In this document: positions 31,766 to 40,439 of the stretch, one piece after another
Numbering within the stretch: position 1 is the stretch's first letter
How the letters are laid out: every line of letters begins with the position of its first letter
Source: CAVSMC01 sp963798655
GTDB taxonomy: Bacteria; Pseudomonadota; Gammaproteobacteria; Burkholderiales; Casimicrobiaceae
Length of the DNA stretch: 64,000 nt
Assembly: GCA_963798655.1 (NCBI GenBank)
Contig: CAWCUH010000004.1
Location: forward strand, 620,001 to 684,000
Reading direction: 5' to 3'
Notes under the pieces: generated by a model
Seen by the model: only the letters and a program-made list of their open reading frames with translations
Databases searched by the model: none
Told to the model about the DNA's origin: nothing
Position numbers and translations under genes: made by a program

Positions 31766-31777
31766 TTTGTATACCAA
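31766..31777. promoter_or_regulatory. GntR operator 2, before the aminotransferase gene
   Basis: TTTGTATACCAA matches operator 1 at 11 of 12 bases and lies 75 bases from it and 17 bases before the aminotransferase ATG. TATAGT at 31753-31758 may be the -10, which would put the operator at the transcript start, a normal place for repression. Confidence 0.72.
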
Positions 31778-31793
31778 TGGCACGGTGCCCGCC

Positions 31794-32999
31794 ATGCTCG
31801 CCCTGAACAGCCATCCGTCCGGCCGTCATTTCCTGCAGATCCCGGGCCCCACGAACGTGCCGGACCGCGTGCTGCGCGCGATCGACCACCCGACGATCGA
31901 CCATCGCGGGCCGGAGTTCGCCGCGCTGACGAAATCGGTGATCAGCGGCATGAAGAAGGTGTTCAGGACCGACGCCGACGTCGTCATCTATCCGGCGTCG
32001 GGAACGGGCGCGTGGGAAGCCGCGCTCGTCAACACGCTCTCGCCCGGCGACCGCGTGCTGATGGCGGAGACCGGCCAGTTCGCGACGCTGTGGAGGCGGC
32101 TCGCCGAGCGGCTGGGTCTCGCCGTGGAGTTCCTGCCCGGCGATTGGCGTCACGGCGCGAGCGCGACCGACGTCGAAGCGAAGCTCGCCGCCGACTCCGC
32201 ACAGGCGATCAAGGCCGTGTGCGTCGTCCACAACGAGACGTCGACCGGCGTCGTGTCCCACGTGCCGGCGGTGCGCGCGGCGATCGACCGCGCGCGCCAT
32301 CCGGCGCTGCTGATGGTCGACACGATCAGCTCGCTCGCGTCGATCGACTACCGGCACGATGCATGGGGCGTCGACGTCACCGTCGGCGGCTCGCAGAAAG
32401 GTTTGATGCTGCCGCCGGGGCTGTCGTTCAACGCGTTCGGCGCGAAAGCGCTCGGCGCATCTGCGTCCGCGAAGCTGCCGCGCTCGTACTGGGACTGGAG
32501 CGAGATGCTCGCGATCAACGCCAGAGGATACTTCCCGTACACGCCGGCAACGAACCTGCTGTACGGGCTGAACGAAGCGCTCGACATGCTGTTCGAGGAG
32601 GGCCTCGAGCGCGTGTTCGCACGTCACCAGCGGGTCGCGGAAGCGACGCGGCGAGCCGTGCGCGCATGGGACCTCGAACTTCTGTGCGCAAATCCGGCCG
32701 AATACAGCGCGTCGCTGACCGCCGTCATGATGCCGGACGCTCACAACGCCGATGCATTGCGCAAAGTGATCCTCGAGCGCTTCGACCTGTCGCTTGGGCA
32801 GGGCCTCGGCAAGCTGGCCGGCAAGGTATTCCGCATCGGACACCTCGGCTGGTTCAACGACCTGATGCTTTGCGGCACGCTCGCCGGTGTCGAGATGGGG
32901 CTCGCGCTCGCGCGCGTGCCGCATCGCGCCGGCGGTGTCGACGCGGCGATGGCTTATCTTGCCGAGACCGAAGCGTCGGCGCTTGTGCGCGCGGCATAG
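31794..32999 (+). CDS. Class V aminotransferase, serine-glyoxylate aminotransferase-like
   Basis: The 401-residue PLP enzyme opens with FLQIPGPTNVPDRVLRA, typical of serine/alanine-glyoxylate aminotransferases. It has MVDTISSLAS (PLP Asp, about 175-184) and the Schiff-base lysine K202 in VGGSQKGLMLPPG. It would make glycine and hydroxypyruvate from serine and glyoxylate; the related ureidoglycine or phosphonate transaminases cannot be excluded. ATG 31794 was chosen, with GTG 31785 as an alternative. It is the first gene of the rightward arm controlled by the GntR operator and is followed by a repeat, then the TRAP transporter. Confidence 0.88.
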   Translation: MLALNSHPSGRHFLQIPGPTNVPDRVLRAIDHPTIDHRGPEFAALTKSVISGMKKVFRTDADVVIYPASGTGAWEAALVNTLSPGDRVLMAETGQFATLWRRLAERLGLAVEFLPGDWRHGASATDVEAKLAADSAQAIKAVCVVHNETSTGVVSHVPAVRAAIDRARHPALLMVDTISSLASIDYRHDAWGVDVTVGGSQKGLMLPPGLSFNAFGAKALGASASAKLPRSYWDWSEMLAINARGYFPYTPATNLLYGLNEALDMLFEEGLERVFARHQRVAEATRRAVRAWDLELLCANPAEYSASLTAVMMPDAHNADALRKVILERFDLSLGQGLGKLAGKVFRIGHLGWFNDLMLCGTLAGVEMGLALARVPHRAGGVDAAMAYLAETEASALVRAA

Positions 33000-33006
33000 C
33001 AAAGGC

Positions 33007-33048
33007 GGAGACAGACCACGTTTTGCAGCGAAACCGTGGTCTGTCCCC
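33007..33048. repeat. Compact copy of the dispersed ACAGACCACGTTTT repeat
   Basis: GGAGACAGACCACGTTTTGC (33007-33026) is followed after one base by an almost perfect reverse complement (33028-33048, containing CCGTGGTCTGTCCCC). It begins 7 bases after the aminotransferase stop and may end or process that transcript before dctP. Confidence 0.88.
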
Positions 33049-33092
33049 TATTCCCGCTCGGGATGACGTTCGCACCTCTTTTTGGAGGAAAA

Positions 33093-34112
33093 ATGAAGAC
33101 TGATCGCCGTTTCAGCTGCTGCGCGCCGTGGCGCGTCGCTGTTCGACTCCTCGTCGGCGCAGCGCTGGCCGCGCTCGGCTTGCATGCGCCCGCGGCGCTC
33201 GCGCAGGTCGAGATCAAGCTTGGCCACGTCGGCGAGCCCGGCTCGCTGTTCCAGAAGAGCGCCGACGAGTTCGCGAAGCGCGCGAACGCGAAGCTCGGCG
33301 GCAAGGCCAAGGTCATCACGTACGGCTCGAGCCAGCTCGGGGGCGACAACGAGATGATCCAGAAGCTGAAGCTCGGCACGCTCGACATGGCGCTGCCGTC
33401 CACGGTGATGAGCTCGCAGGTCGACCTGTTCGGCATGTTCGAGATGCCCTACCTCGTCAAGGACCGCGCGCACATGGGTCGCATCGAGAAGGAGATCTTC
33501 TGGCCGAAGCTCGAGCCGGCGGCGGAGAAGAAGGGCCTCAAGGTGCTCGCAGTCTGGGAGAACGGCTTTCGCCAGATCACCAACAGCAAGCGTCCGATCA
33601 AGGTGCCCGCGGACCTGCAGGGCATCAAGCTGCGCGTGCCGGAGGGCAAGTGGCGCGTGAAGATGTTCCAGGCGTACGGCGCAAATCCCAGCCCGATGAA
33701 GTTCTCGGAAGTGTTCGCCGCGCTGCAGACCGGCGTGATGGACGGCGAGGAGAACCCGCTCACGCAGATCTACTCGGCGAAGTTCCAGGAGGTGCAGAAG
33801 TACCTGTCGATGTCGGGGCACGTGTACACGCCCGCATACCTCACGGTCGGCATGACGAAGTGGAACGCGCTGCCGGCCGACGTGCGCAAGGTGCTCGAGG
33901 ACACGGCGAAGCAAACGCAGGCGTTCGTCTACCAGACGGCGGCGAAGGACGACGAGGAGCTGCTCGGCAAGTTGAAGCAGGCGGGCATGCAGGTGAACGA
34001 TGTCGACAAGGACGCGTTCGTCGCCGCGAGCAAGCCGATCTATGACGAGTTCGGCAAGGAAGTCGCCGGCGCGAAGGAGCTGATCGACCGCGCGGTCGCG
34101 CTCGGGAAGTGA
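33093..34112 (+). CDS. dctP: TRAP transporter solute-binding protein DctP
   Basis: The 339-residue periplasmic binding protein has an N-terminal signal sequence ending near residue 36 (LHAPAALA then QVEIKLGH). It carries family motifs such as GSSQLGGDNEMIQKLKLGTLDMAL, the Arg that usually binds the substrate carboxylate in LQGIKLRVPEGK, and FSEVFAALQTGVMDGEENP. TRAP systems import organic acids with the sodium or proton gradient. ATG 33093 has TTGGAGGAAAA upstream. Its stop overlaps the GTG of dctQ. Neighbouring enzymes suggest a 2-hydroxy or unsaturated acid, but the ligand is unproven. Confidence 0.92.
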   Translation: MKTDRRFSCCAPWRVAVRLLVGAALAALGLHAPAALAQVEIKLGHVGEPGSLFQKSADEFAKRANAKLGGKAKVITYGSSQLGGDNEMIQKLKLGTLDMALPSTVMSSQVDLFGMFEMPYLVKDRAHMGRIEKEIFWPKLEPAAEKKGLKVLAVWENGFRQITNSKRPIKVPADLQGIKLRVPEGKWRVKMFQAYGANPSPMKFSEVFAALQTGVMDGEENPLTQIYSAKFQEVQKYLSMSGHVYTPAYLTVGMTKWNALPADVRKVLEDTAKQTQAFVYQTAAKDDEELLGKLKQAGMQVNDVDKDAFVAASKPIYDEFGKEVAGAKELIDRAVALGK

Positions 34113-34678
34113 GCGTGAGCGTCGCGACGACGCCGGCGGCTGCGATGCCGCCGGTCGCCGCGGCGATGGCGCGATTTCGCGCGGGCTACGGACGCATGCT
34201 CGAATGGCTCGTCGCGGCGCTGATGGTCGTGCTGTTCGTCGAGGTGACGATCGGCGTCGCGTTCCGCTTCGCCGGACACGCGCTCGCGTGGTACGACGAG
34301 CTCGCATCGCACCTGCTCGCCTGGCTCACGTTCTACGGCGCCGCGCTCGCTTCGGTGAAGCGGGCGCACATCGGGTGCCCCGAGGTAATCGAGCTGCTGT
34401 CACCGCCGGCGCGGCGCGCGTTCAACATCTTTGCGCAGATCATCGTCATCGCGTTCTTCGTGCTGCTCGGCGCTGTCGGCGTGCGGATCTGGCCGATACT
34501 CGCGACCGATTCGCTGATCAGCCTCCCCGCCGTCCCGATGAGCGTCGTGCAATCGGTGATTCCGATCTCGGCGCTGCTCATCGTGATCGCCGAGCTCACT
34601 TATCTGGTCGAGCTGATCACGCTGGCGGACGCGCGTCGCTCCACCGCAGGCGTCAGCACGGCGGACGAGTTGCAGTGA
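34109..34678 (+). CDS. dctQ: TRAP transporter small membrane subunit DctQ
   Basis: The 189-residue protein has four predicted membrane helices (about 32-52, 68-88, 111-132, 150-172), as in DctQ proteins, with the motif RFAGHALAWYDELASHLLAWLTFYGAA (residues 52-78) that defines the family. GTG 34109 overlaps the dctP stop (GTGA). It links DctP to the large permease. Confidence 0.92.
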   Translation: MSVSVATTPAAAMPPVAAAMARFRAGYGRMLEWLVAALMVVLFVEVTIGVAFRFAGHALAWYDELASHLLAWLTFYGAALASVKRAHIGCPEVIELLSPPARRAFNIFAQIIVIAFFVLLGAVGVRIWPILATDSLISLPAVPMSVVQSVIPISALLIVIAELTYLVELITLADARRSTAGVSTADELQ

Positions 34679-34691
34679 ACGGGGCGCGCGC

Positions 34692-35975
34692 ATGGTGATG
34701 CTCGGGCTGTTCGCGGCGGTGCTCGCCCTCGTCGTGATCAACGTGCCGATCGCCGTGTCGCTCGGCGTCGTCGCGCTGGGCGCGATGGTCGCGAGCCACG
34801 GCGCCGACGTGCTGCCCAATCTCGCGGTCGTTACGTACAACGGCGCGACGAGCTTCCCGTTGCTCGCGATTCCGCTGTTCATCCTCGCCGGCGCAATCAT
34901 GAATGCGTCGGGCATTTCACGCCGGCTGATCGACTTCGCGTCCGCGCTCTTCGGCTGGGTTCGCGGCGGGCTTGCCTGCGTATCGATCGGCTCGATGATG
35001 TTCTTCGCCGAGATATCGGGCTCGGCGGTCGCGGGCGTCGCGGCGCTCGGGTCGATCCTGATCCCCGGCATGAAGGCGAAGGGCTATCCGGCGCCGCTCG
35101 CCGCAGCGACGATGTCCTCGGCGGCGACGCTCGCGGTCATCATTCCGCCGTCGATCCCGATGATCCTCTACGCGGTCATGGCCGAGACGTCGGTCGTGCA
35201 GATGTTCGTCGCCGGCATCGTGCCGGGCATTCTGGGCGGCGCCGGGCTGATGGGCATGGCGTACGTGTTCGCGCGCCGCTACGACCTGCCGCGCGAGAAC
35301 GCGTTCGCATGGCGTCGCGTCGCGAGCACGGCGCGCGAGGCGCTATGGGCGTTCCTGATGCCGATCATCATCCTCGGCGGCATCTTCGGCGGCATCGTGA
35401 CCGCGACGGAAGGCGCAGCGCTCGCCGTCTGCGCGGCGCTGTTCGTCGGTCTCGCCATCTATCGCGAGCTCGACCTGCCGCACCTCTACAAGTCGATCCT
35501 CGAAGGCGGCGTGCAGACCGCCGTCGTCATGCTGCTGGTCGCAACGAGCGCGCTGCTCGGAACGTACCTGAGCGAAGTGCAGGCGCCTCAGGCGCTCGCG
35601 CATTCGGTGTCCGAGCTGACGCAGAACAAGTGGGTCGTGCTCGCGCTGCTGAACGTGCTGTTCCTGCTGCTCGGAATGTTCCTGCATTCGGCCGCCGCGA
35701 TCATTCTGGTCGTTCCGGTCGTGATGCCGCTGGTGAAGGCCGCGGGGATCGATCCGGTGCATTTCGGGCTGGTCGTCACGATCAACCTCGGCATCGGCCA
35801 GCAAACGCCGCCGGTGGCGAGCGTACTCATGGTCGCGAGCTCGATCGCGAAGGCGTCGATCTGGGACGTGACGCGCGTGAACATCTGGTTCATCGGTGTC
35901 CTCTTCGCAGTCCTGATGCTGATCACGTACGTGCCGGTCACGGGCCTGGGCCTCGTCGACCTCTTCTACCGATAG
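34692..35975 (+). CDS. dctM: TRAP transporter large permease DctM
   Basis: The 427-residue protein has about 12 membrane segments and the DctM family signatures: FPLLAIPLFILAGAIMNASG, FFAEISGSAVAGVAALGSILIPGM and IIPPSIPMILYAVMAETSV. It is the substrate-translocating subunit. It follows dctQ by 13 bases and precedes an enoyl-CoA hydratase by 7 bases, so transport and CoA-ester metabolism appear to be cotranscribed. Confidence 0.94.
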   Translation: MVMLGLFAAVLALVVINVPIAVSLGVVALGAMVASHGADVLPNLAVVTYNGATSFPLLAIPLFILAGAIMNASGISRRLIDFASALFGWVRGGLACVSIGSMMFFAEISGSAVAGVAALGSILIPGMKAKGYPAPLAAATMSSAATLAVIIPPSIPMILYAVMAETSVVQMFVAGIVPGILGGAGLMGMAYVFARRYDLPRENAFAWRRVASTAREALWAFLMPIIILGGIFGGIVTATEGAALAVCAALFVGLAIYRELDLPHLYKSILEGGVQTAVVMLLVATSALLGTYLSEVQAPQALAHSVSELTQNKWVVLALLNVLFLLLGMFLHSAAAIILVVPVVMPLVKAAGIDPVHFGLVVTINLGIGQQTPPVASVLMVASSIAKASIWDVTRVNIWFIGVLFAVLMLITYVPVTGLGLVDLFYR

Positions 35976-35982
35976 GCGCCCC

Positions 35983-36756
35983 ATGAGCATCGTCGTCGAG
36001 CGCGACGGTCCGATCGCGACCGTCGTGCTGAACCGCCCCGAGAAGCTGAACGCGCTCACCAAATCGATGTGGCGCGACCTGGGCGAGGCAATGCGCGCGC
36101 TGTCGAACGACGACGCGCTTCGCTGCGTGCTCGTTCGCGGCGCGGGCGAGAAGGCGTTCTCGCCGGGCAACGACATCGGCGAGTTTGCCAACGAGCGCTC
36201 GAACAAGGCGCAGGCGATCGAGTACGGCGCCGTGATGCACCGCACGGCGCGCGCGCTCGCCGCGTGCCGCCACCCGCTGGTCGCGCAGATCCACGGCATC
36301 TGCGTGGGCGGCGGGCTCGAGATTGCGTCGCTGTGCGACTTGCGCATCTGCGGCGAGTCGAGCCGCTTCGGCGCGCCGATCAAGAATCTCGGTCTCGTCA
36401 TGGCGTATCCGGAGATGGCGCCGCTGGTGCGGCTCGCCGGAGCGGACGTCGCGCTCGAGATCCTGCTCGAAGGACGGATCTTCGACGCCCGCGAAGCGAA
36501 GGAGAAGCGGTTGGTGACGCGCGTCGTCGCCGACGACCAGGTCGCGGCCGAAGCGCGCGCGGCTGCGCAGCGGATCGCCGATGGCGCGCCGCTGGTGGCG
36601 CGCTGGCACAAGCAGTTCGCGCGACGGTTGGCCGAAGGCCGCGCGATCGAGCCGCACGAGCACGACGCATGCTTCGATTGCTTCGACACCGAGGACTTCC
36701 GCATCGGCTACGCGGCGTTCCTCGCGAAGCAGAAACCGTCGTTCGTGGGCCGCTGA
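35983..36756 (+). CDS. Enoyl-CoA hydratase/isomerase family protein
   Basis: The 257-residue crotonase-fold protein has the oxyanion-hole motifs FSPGNDIGEF (about 60-69) and HGICVGGGLEIASLCDLRI (about 104-122). The positions usually holding the two catalytic glutamates of true hydratases appear as G-L-E-I and the later KNLGLVMAYPEM region, so a hydratase, isomerase or hydrolase role are all possible. It starts 7 bases after dctM and ends 2 bases before the CoA-transferase. Confidence 0.88.
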   Translation: MSIVVERDGPIATVVLNRPEKLNALTKSMWRDLGEAMRALSNDDALRCVLVRGAGEKAFSPGNDIGEFANERSNKAQAIEYGAVMHRTARALAACRHPLVAQIHGICVGGGLEIASLCDLRICGESSRFGAPIKNLGLVMAYPEMAPLVRLAGADVALEILLEGRIFDAREAKEKRLVTRVVADDQVAAEARAAAQRIADGAPLVARWHKQFARRLAEGRAIEPHEHDACFDCFDTEDFRIGYAAFLAKQKPSFVGR

Positions 36757-36758
36757 CG

Positions 36759-37991
36759 GTGTCGCCCGAACCTCATCCCGGCCCGCTCGCCGGCATGCGC
36801 GTGCTCGAGCTCGCGCAGATCATGGCCGGCCCGACGTGCGGAATGATGCTCGCCGACATGGGCGCCGACGTGATCAAGGTGGAGAAGCTTCCCGGCGGCG
36901 ACGACGCGCGCGGTTATCGCGAGCCGCGCGTGAACGGCGTGTCGGCGCCGTTCCTGGTCCTCAACCGCAACAAGCGCGGCATGGCGCTCAACCTGAAGCA
37001 TCCCGACGGCCGCGCGATCCTGCTTCGGCTCGTCGCGCGCGCCGACGTGCTGACCGAGAACTATCGCCGCGGAACGCTCGACAAGCTGGGGCTCGGCTAC
37101 GAGGTGCTCGCGCGCGAGAATCCGGGCCTCATCTACTGCGCGGTGTCGGGCTACGGCCGCGAAGGGCCGTTCGCCGACAGGGGCGGCTTCGACCTGATCG
37201 CGCAGGGCTTCGCGGGGCTGATGTCGATCACCGGCGAGCCCGGCGGTCCGCCGGTGAAGACGGGGAACTCGGTCGCCGACATCAACGCGGGCATTCTCGC
37301 CGTCGTCGGCATTCTTGCGGCGTATGCGCACAGGCAGCGCACCGGTGAAGGACAGATGGTCGACACGTCGCTGATGGAGGCGGCGCTGCAGCAGACGTAC
37401 TGGCACGCGGCGGCGTACTTCGCCACCGGCGAATCGCCCGGGCGCACCGGCTCCGCGCATATCCTGACCGCGCCGTACCAGGCGTTTCGCGTCGCCGATG
37501 GCTGGATCAACATCGGCGGCGCGAACCAGGCGAACTGGGAGCGGATCGCCGATGTCGTCGGGCATCCCGAGTGGCGCGACGACGCGCGCTTTGCCACGAA
37601 CTCGGATCGCATGGCAAACCTCGATGCGCTGACGCAACGGATGGACGCCGTGCTCGCCACGCGCGGCGCCGGCGAATGGATCGCCGCGTTCGACGCCGCC
37701 GGTGTGCCGGTCGGGCCCGTGCATTCGATCGGCGAGGCGCTGATGCATCCGCAGACCGCCGCGCGCGGCATGGTCGTCGAGACGCTGCATCCGCAGGCGG
37801 GTCCCACGCGATCGCTCGGCTGCCCGGTGCATTTCTCCACGACGCCGACGCGCGTCGATCGCCCGGCGCCGCTGCTCGGCGAGCATACGCGCGAGCTGTT
37901 GCGCGAGCACGGCTACGACGATGCCGACATCGACCGCTTCGCTGCCGCCGGCGTCGTCGAAGCGGTCGAAAGCGCTACGTCGCCGCGGTAA
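36759..37991 (+). CDS. CaiB/BaiF family III CoA-transferase
   Basis: The 410-residue protein has the family III layout: MRVLELAQIMAGPTCGMMLADMGADVIKVE at the start (about 13-42), VSGYGREGPFADRGGFDLIAQ, and the catalytic aspartate D202 in MVDTSLMEAAL that forms a mixed anhydride. Such enzymes move CoA between carboxylic acids. The start is GTG 36759, just after the hydratase stop. With the hydratase and TRAP system it suggests import, CoA activation and hydration of an organic acid. The donor and acceptor are unknown. Confidence 0.92.
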   Translation: MSPEPHPGPLAGMRVLELAQIMAGPTCGMMLADMGADVIKVEKLPGGDDARGYREPRVNGVSAPFLVLNRNKRGMALNLKHPDGRAILLRLVARADVLTENYRRGTLDKLGLGYEVLARENPGLIYCAVSGYGREGPFADRGGFDLIAQGFAGLMSITGEPGGPPVKTGNSVADINAGILAVVGILAAYAHRQRTGEGQMVDTSLMEAALQQTYWHAAAYFATGESPGRTGSAHILTAPYQAFRVADGWINIGGANQANWERIADVVGHPEWRDDARFATNSDRMANLDALTQRMDAVLATRGAGEWIAAFDAAGVPVGPVHSIGEALMHPQTAARGMVVETLHPQAGPTRSLGCPVHFSTTPTRVDRPAPLLGEHTRELLREHGYDDADIDRFAAAGVVEAVESATSPR

Positions 37992-38151
37992 CCGTTACAA
38001 CCGTCGTCGTTCCGAGCGGGGCGACGAACCGGCTTCGCGCAGCATCGACCCTTCCAGCAGATTCTCGACTGCGCTCGGGGACGGCATGCTCCGGGCACGG
38101 CACGTTGTTTGCTCAGCTCTTGTGCATCACTCATCCATCGAGGAGACGACG

Positions 38152-38649
38152 ATGCCCGAGAAAAGGACGATCGAACGTGCGCACGAGGACGCGCGCGAAG
38201 GCAAGGCACCGACGACGCAGGCAGGCGAGTTCGTGCGCGAGGAAATGGATCACATCCGCGAGGGCAAGCACGGTGCACGCTCGACCAAGCAGGCGATCGC
38301 GATCGGGCTGTCGAAGGCGCGCCGCGCCGGTGTGAAGTTGCCGCCGCCGAAGAAGGGTCAGGCGAAGGAGAAGACGCGCTACGGCGCGAAGCGGGCGTCC
38401 AAGGCGGCCGGCAAGCCGGTGTCCGCGAAGCGATCGCGCGCCGTCGAGAACGCGCTGAAGCGTGAAGGCCGCGCCGCCGCCTCGCCGCGCGCGCTGTCGA
38501 AGCAGGCGAAGAGCGCGGCGAAGCGGCGCTCGGCGGCGGACCGTTCGGCGGCGGCGAAACGCGCGGCACGCACCAAGGGAGCGGCGCAGCGGTCGGCCGC
38601 GGCGAGGAAGGCGGCGAAGACACGCGCGAGGACGCGCTCGACGGCGTGA
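38152..38649 (+). CDS. Basic, alanine-rich DUF6496-like protein with histone-like tail
   Basis: The 165-residue protein has a folded-looking N-terminal part (about 1-65) with REEMDHIREGKHGARSTKQA and IAIGLSKARRAGVKLPPP, which resembles the DUF6496 family. It then has a long Lys/Arg/Ala tail (about 70-165) made of repeated AAKR/SAAK-type units, like H1 or HU-tail proteins. It probably binds DNA or RNA. The start ATG 38152 is preceded by GAGGAGACGACG, a plausible site. The stretch 37992-38151 upstream holds no gene I can support. It is convergent with the phn transporter. Confidence 0.78.
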   Translation: MPEKRTIERAHEDAREGKAPTTQAGEFVREEMDHIREGKHGARSTKQAIAIGLSKARRAGVKLPPPKKGQAKEKTRYGAKRASKAAGKPVSAKRSRAVENALKREGRAAASPRALSKQAKSAAKRRSAADRSAAAKRAARTKGAAQRSAAARKAAKTRARTRSTA

Positions 38650-38751
38650 TCGCACCACGTCGTTCCGGGCTCACCGAAAGAACCCGCTTGTCGGCGCAAC
38701 CGGCAACAACGGATTCGCCGCCGGCGAAGCGTCGGCGTCGCAGGTGACACG

Positions 38752-39573
38752 TCAGATCAGCCGGCGGCGGACCTGCGTCACGACGATTTCGGCCACGATC
38801 ACGACGACCATGATCGCAAGGAGGATCACGGCGACGCGATCCCACTGGAAAAGATTGAGCGCGGCGTCGAGCGCCATGCCGATGCCGCCGGCGCCGACGA
38901 GGCCGAGCACGGCGGATTCGCGCACGTTGATATCCCAGCGGAACAGCGCGATCGACCAGAACGCCGGCTTGACCTGCGGCCAGTAGCCGAACGTCATCCG
39001 CGACCACCACGGCGCGCCGGCGGCGACGAGCGCCTCGATCGGTCCCGGCTGCGCCTCCTCGAGCGCTTCGCCGAACAGCTTGCCGACGAAGCCGATCGAG
39101 CGGAACCCGATCGCGAGCGTGCCGGCGAGCGCGCCCGGGCCGAAGATGCCGACGAACAGCAGCGCCCAGACGAGCGAATTGACGCTCCTCGAGGCGACGA
39201 GCACGAACTTCGCAGCGAGGTTGACCGGCGTGGACGGCACCAGGTTGTGCGCCGCCAGCACGCCGACGGGCAGTGCGAGCACGAGCGCGAGCAGCGTGCC
39301 GAGCGACGCGATATGGATCGTTTCGACCATCGCCGCGTGCACGGTGTCCGGGTAATGCGCGTAGTCCGGCGGCCACATCCGCGTCAGCAGATCGGCAACC
39401 TGTTCGGGCGCGTCGGCGAGGAACTCGGGAATCACTTCGACGGTGCGGATCGAGGCGACGATCGCCGCGACGATGCCAAGATAGATCGCGAAGCGCGCGA
39501 GCCGCTGCGCGGTCGTGAACCGCTGCCAACGGTTCTCGAGGCGGCCCGCGGCCGCGGGCGCAGCGCTCGCCAT
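38752..39573 (-). CDS. phnE: Phosphonate/phosphite-type ABC permease, second PhnE
   Basis: The 273-residue protein has about six membrane helices and the permease EAA-type loop GPIEALVAAGAPWWSRMTFGYWPQ, which contacts the ATPase. RFAIYLGIVAAIVASIRTVEVIPEF begins the first helix. It overlaps the preceding permease gene by one base (TGATG). Two consecutive PhnE genes usually form a heterodimer. The 102 bases after its stop (38650-38751) contain no gene and no clear terminator, only a short 6-base stem at 38714-38728. Confidence 0.9.
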   Translation of the reverse strand: MASAAPAAAGRLENRWQRFTTAQRLARFAIYLGIVAAIVASIRTVEVIPEFLADAPEQVADLLTRMWPPDYAHYPDTVHAAMVETIHIASLGTLLALVLALPVGVLAAHNLVPSTPVNLAAKFVLVASRSVNSLVWALLFVGIFGPGALAGTLAIGFRSIGFVGKLFGEALEEAQPGPIEALVAAGAPWWSRMTFGYWPQVKPAFWSIALFRWDINVRESAVLGLVGAGGIGMALDAALNLFQWDRVAVILLAIMVVVIVAEIVVTQVRRRLI

Positions 39574-40439
39574 CAATCGTCCTCGAGCGCGCCGACGCGC
39601 ACGGCGGCGACGCGCCGGCGCACGATGTCGGCGAGCGTCATGTTCTCGATGAAGATCTTGCGCACGGCGGTCGCGGCGAGCTCGCCTGCCATGATCACCG
39701 AGATGATCGAGATCAGGATCGCGCAGACGTAGTCGTAGTCGAAGCGCTGGAACGCCGCGAACAGCGTGCCGCCGATGCCGCCGGCGCCGACGATGCCGAC
39801 CATCGTCGAGTTGCGCAGGTTCGAGTCGAGCTGGTAGGTCGCGAAGCCGATGAAGCGCGAGAACACCTGCGGCAGCACGCCGAACGCGAGCACCGAGGCG
39901 AACGGCGCTCCGGTCGCGCGAATCGCCTCCACTTGCTTCGGCGAGATCTCCTCGATCGCCTCGGTGAAGAGCTTGCCGATGAAGCCGATCGACGCGACGG
40001 TGAGCGCGAGGATGCCGGCGAGCGCGCCGAAGCCGACGGCCTTGACGAACAGGATCGCCACGATCACCGGATGGAACGATCGGCACGCGACGACGACGAA
40101 GCGCGCCGGCCATGTCGCCCACGCCGGCATCAGGTTGCGCGACGCGGCAAGGCCGATGGGCAGCGCCAGCATGATGCCGAGCGTCGACGCGAGCACGGCG
40201 ATCTGCAGGCTTTCCGCGAGCCCCTTGACGAGCAGCTCCCAGCGCTCGAAGTTCGGCGGGAACAGCCGCGAGAAGAAGTGCGCGGCGTTCTCGAGCCCCG
40301 TCTCGACGCGCGCCCACGAGATCTCCATCTGCGCGCACGCATAGACGACGTAAGCGGCGAGCAGCGCAATGCCGATGCGCGCCCACGGGCCGCGCTTGAA
40401 CGGATTGGCGTGCGCCGCGGTCGCGCTCAGTGCAGCCAA
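39573..40439 (-). CDS. phnE: Phosphonate/phosphite-type ABC permease, first PhnE
   Basis: The 288-residue permease has an EAA loop (SPKQVEAIRATGAPFASVLAFGVLPQ, residues about 170-195) and RNSTMVGIVGAGGIGGTLFAAF, typical of PhnE. The start is uncertain: TTG 40439 lies inside the end of phnC with GGCGGA before it, and CTG 40430 overlaps the phnC stop. Either gives tight coupling to phnC. It pairs with the following PhnE to form the membrane channel. Confidence 0.87.
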   Translation of the reverse strand: MAALSATAAHANPFKRGPWARIGIALLAAYVVYACAQMEISWARVETGLENAAHFFSRLFPPNFERWELLVKGLAESLQIAVLASTLGIMLALPIGLAASRNLMPAWATWPARFVVVACRSFHPVIVAILFVKAVGFGALAGILALTVASIGFIGKLFTEAIEEISPKQVEAIRATGAPFASVLAFGVLPQVFSRFIGFATYQLDSNLRNSTMVGIVGAGGIGGTLFAAFQRFDYDYVCAILISIISVIMAGELAATAVRKIFIENMTLADIVRRRVAAVRVGALEDD

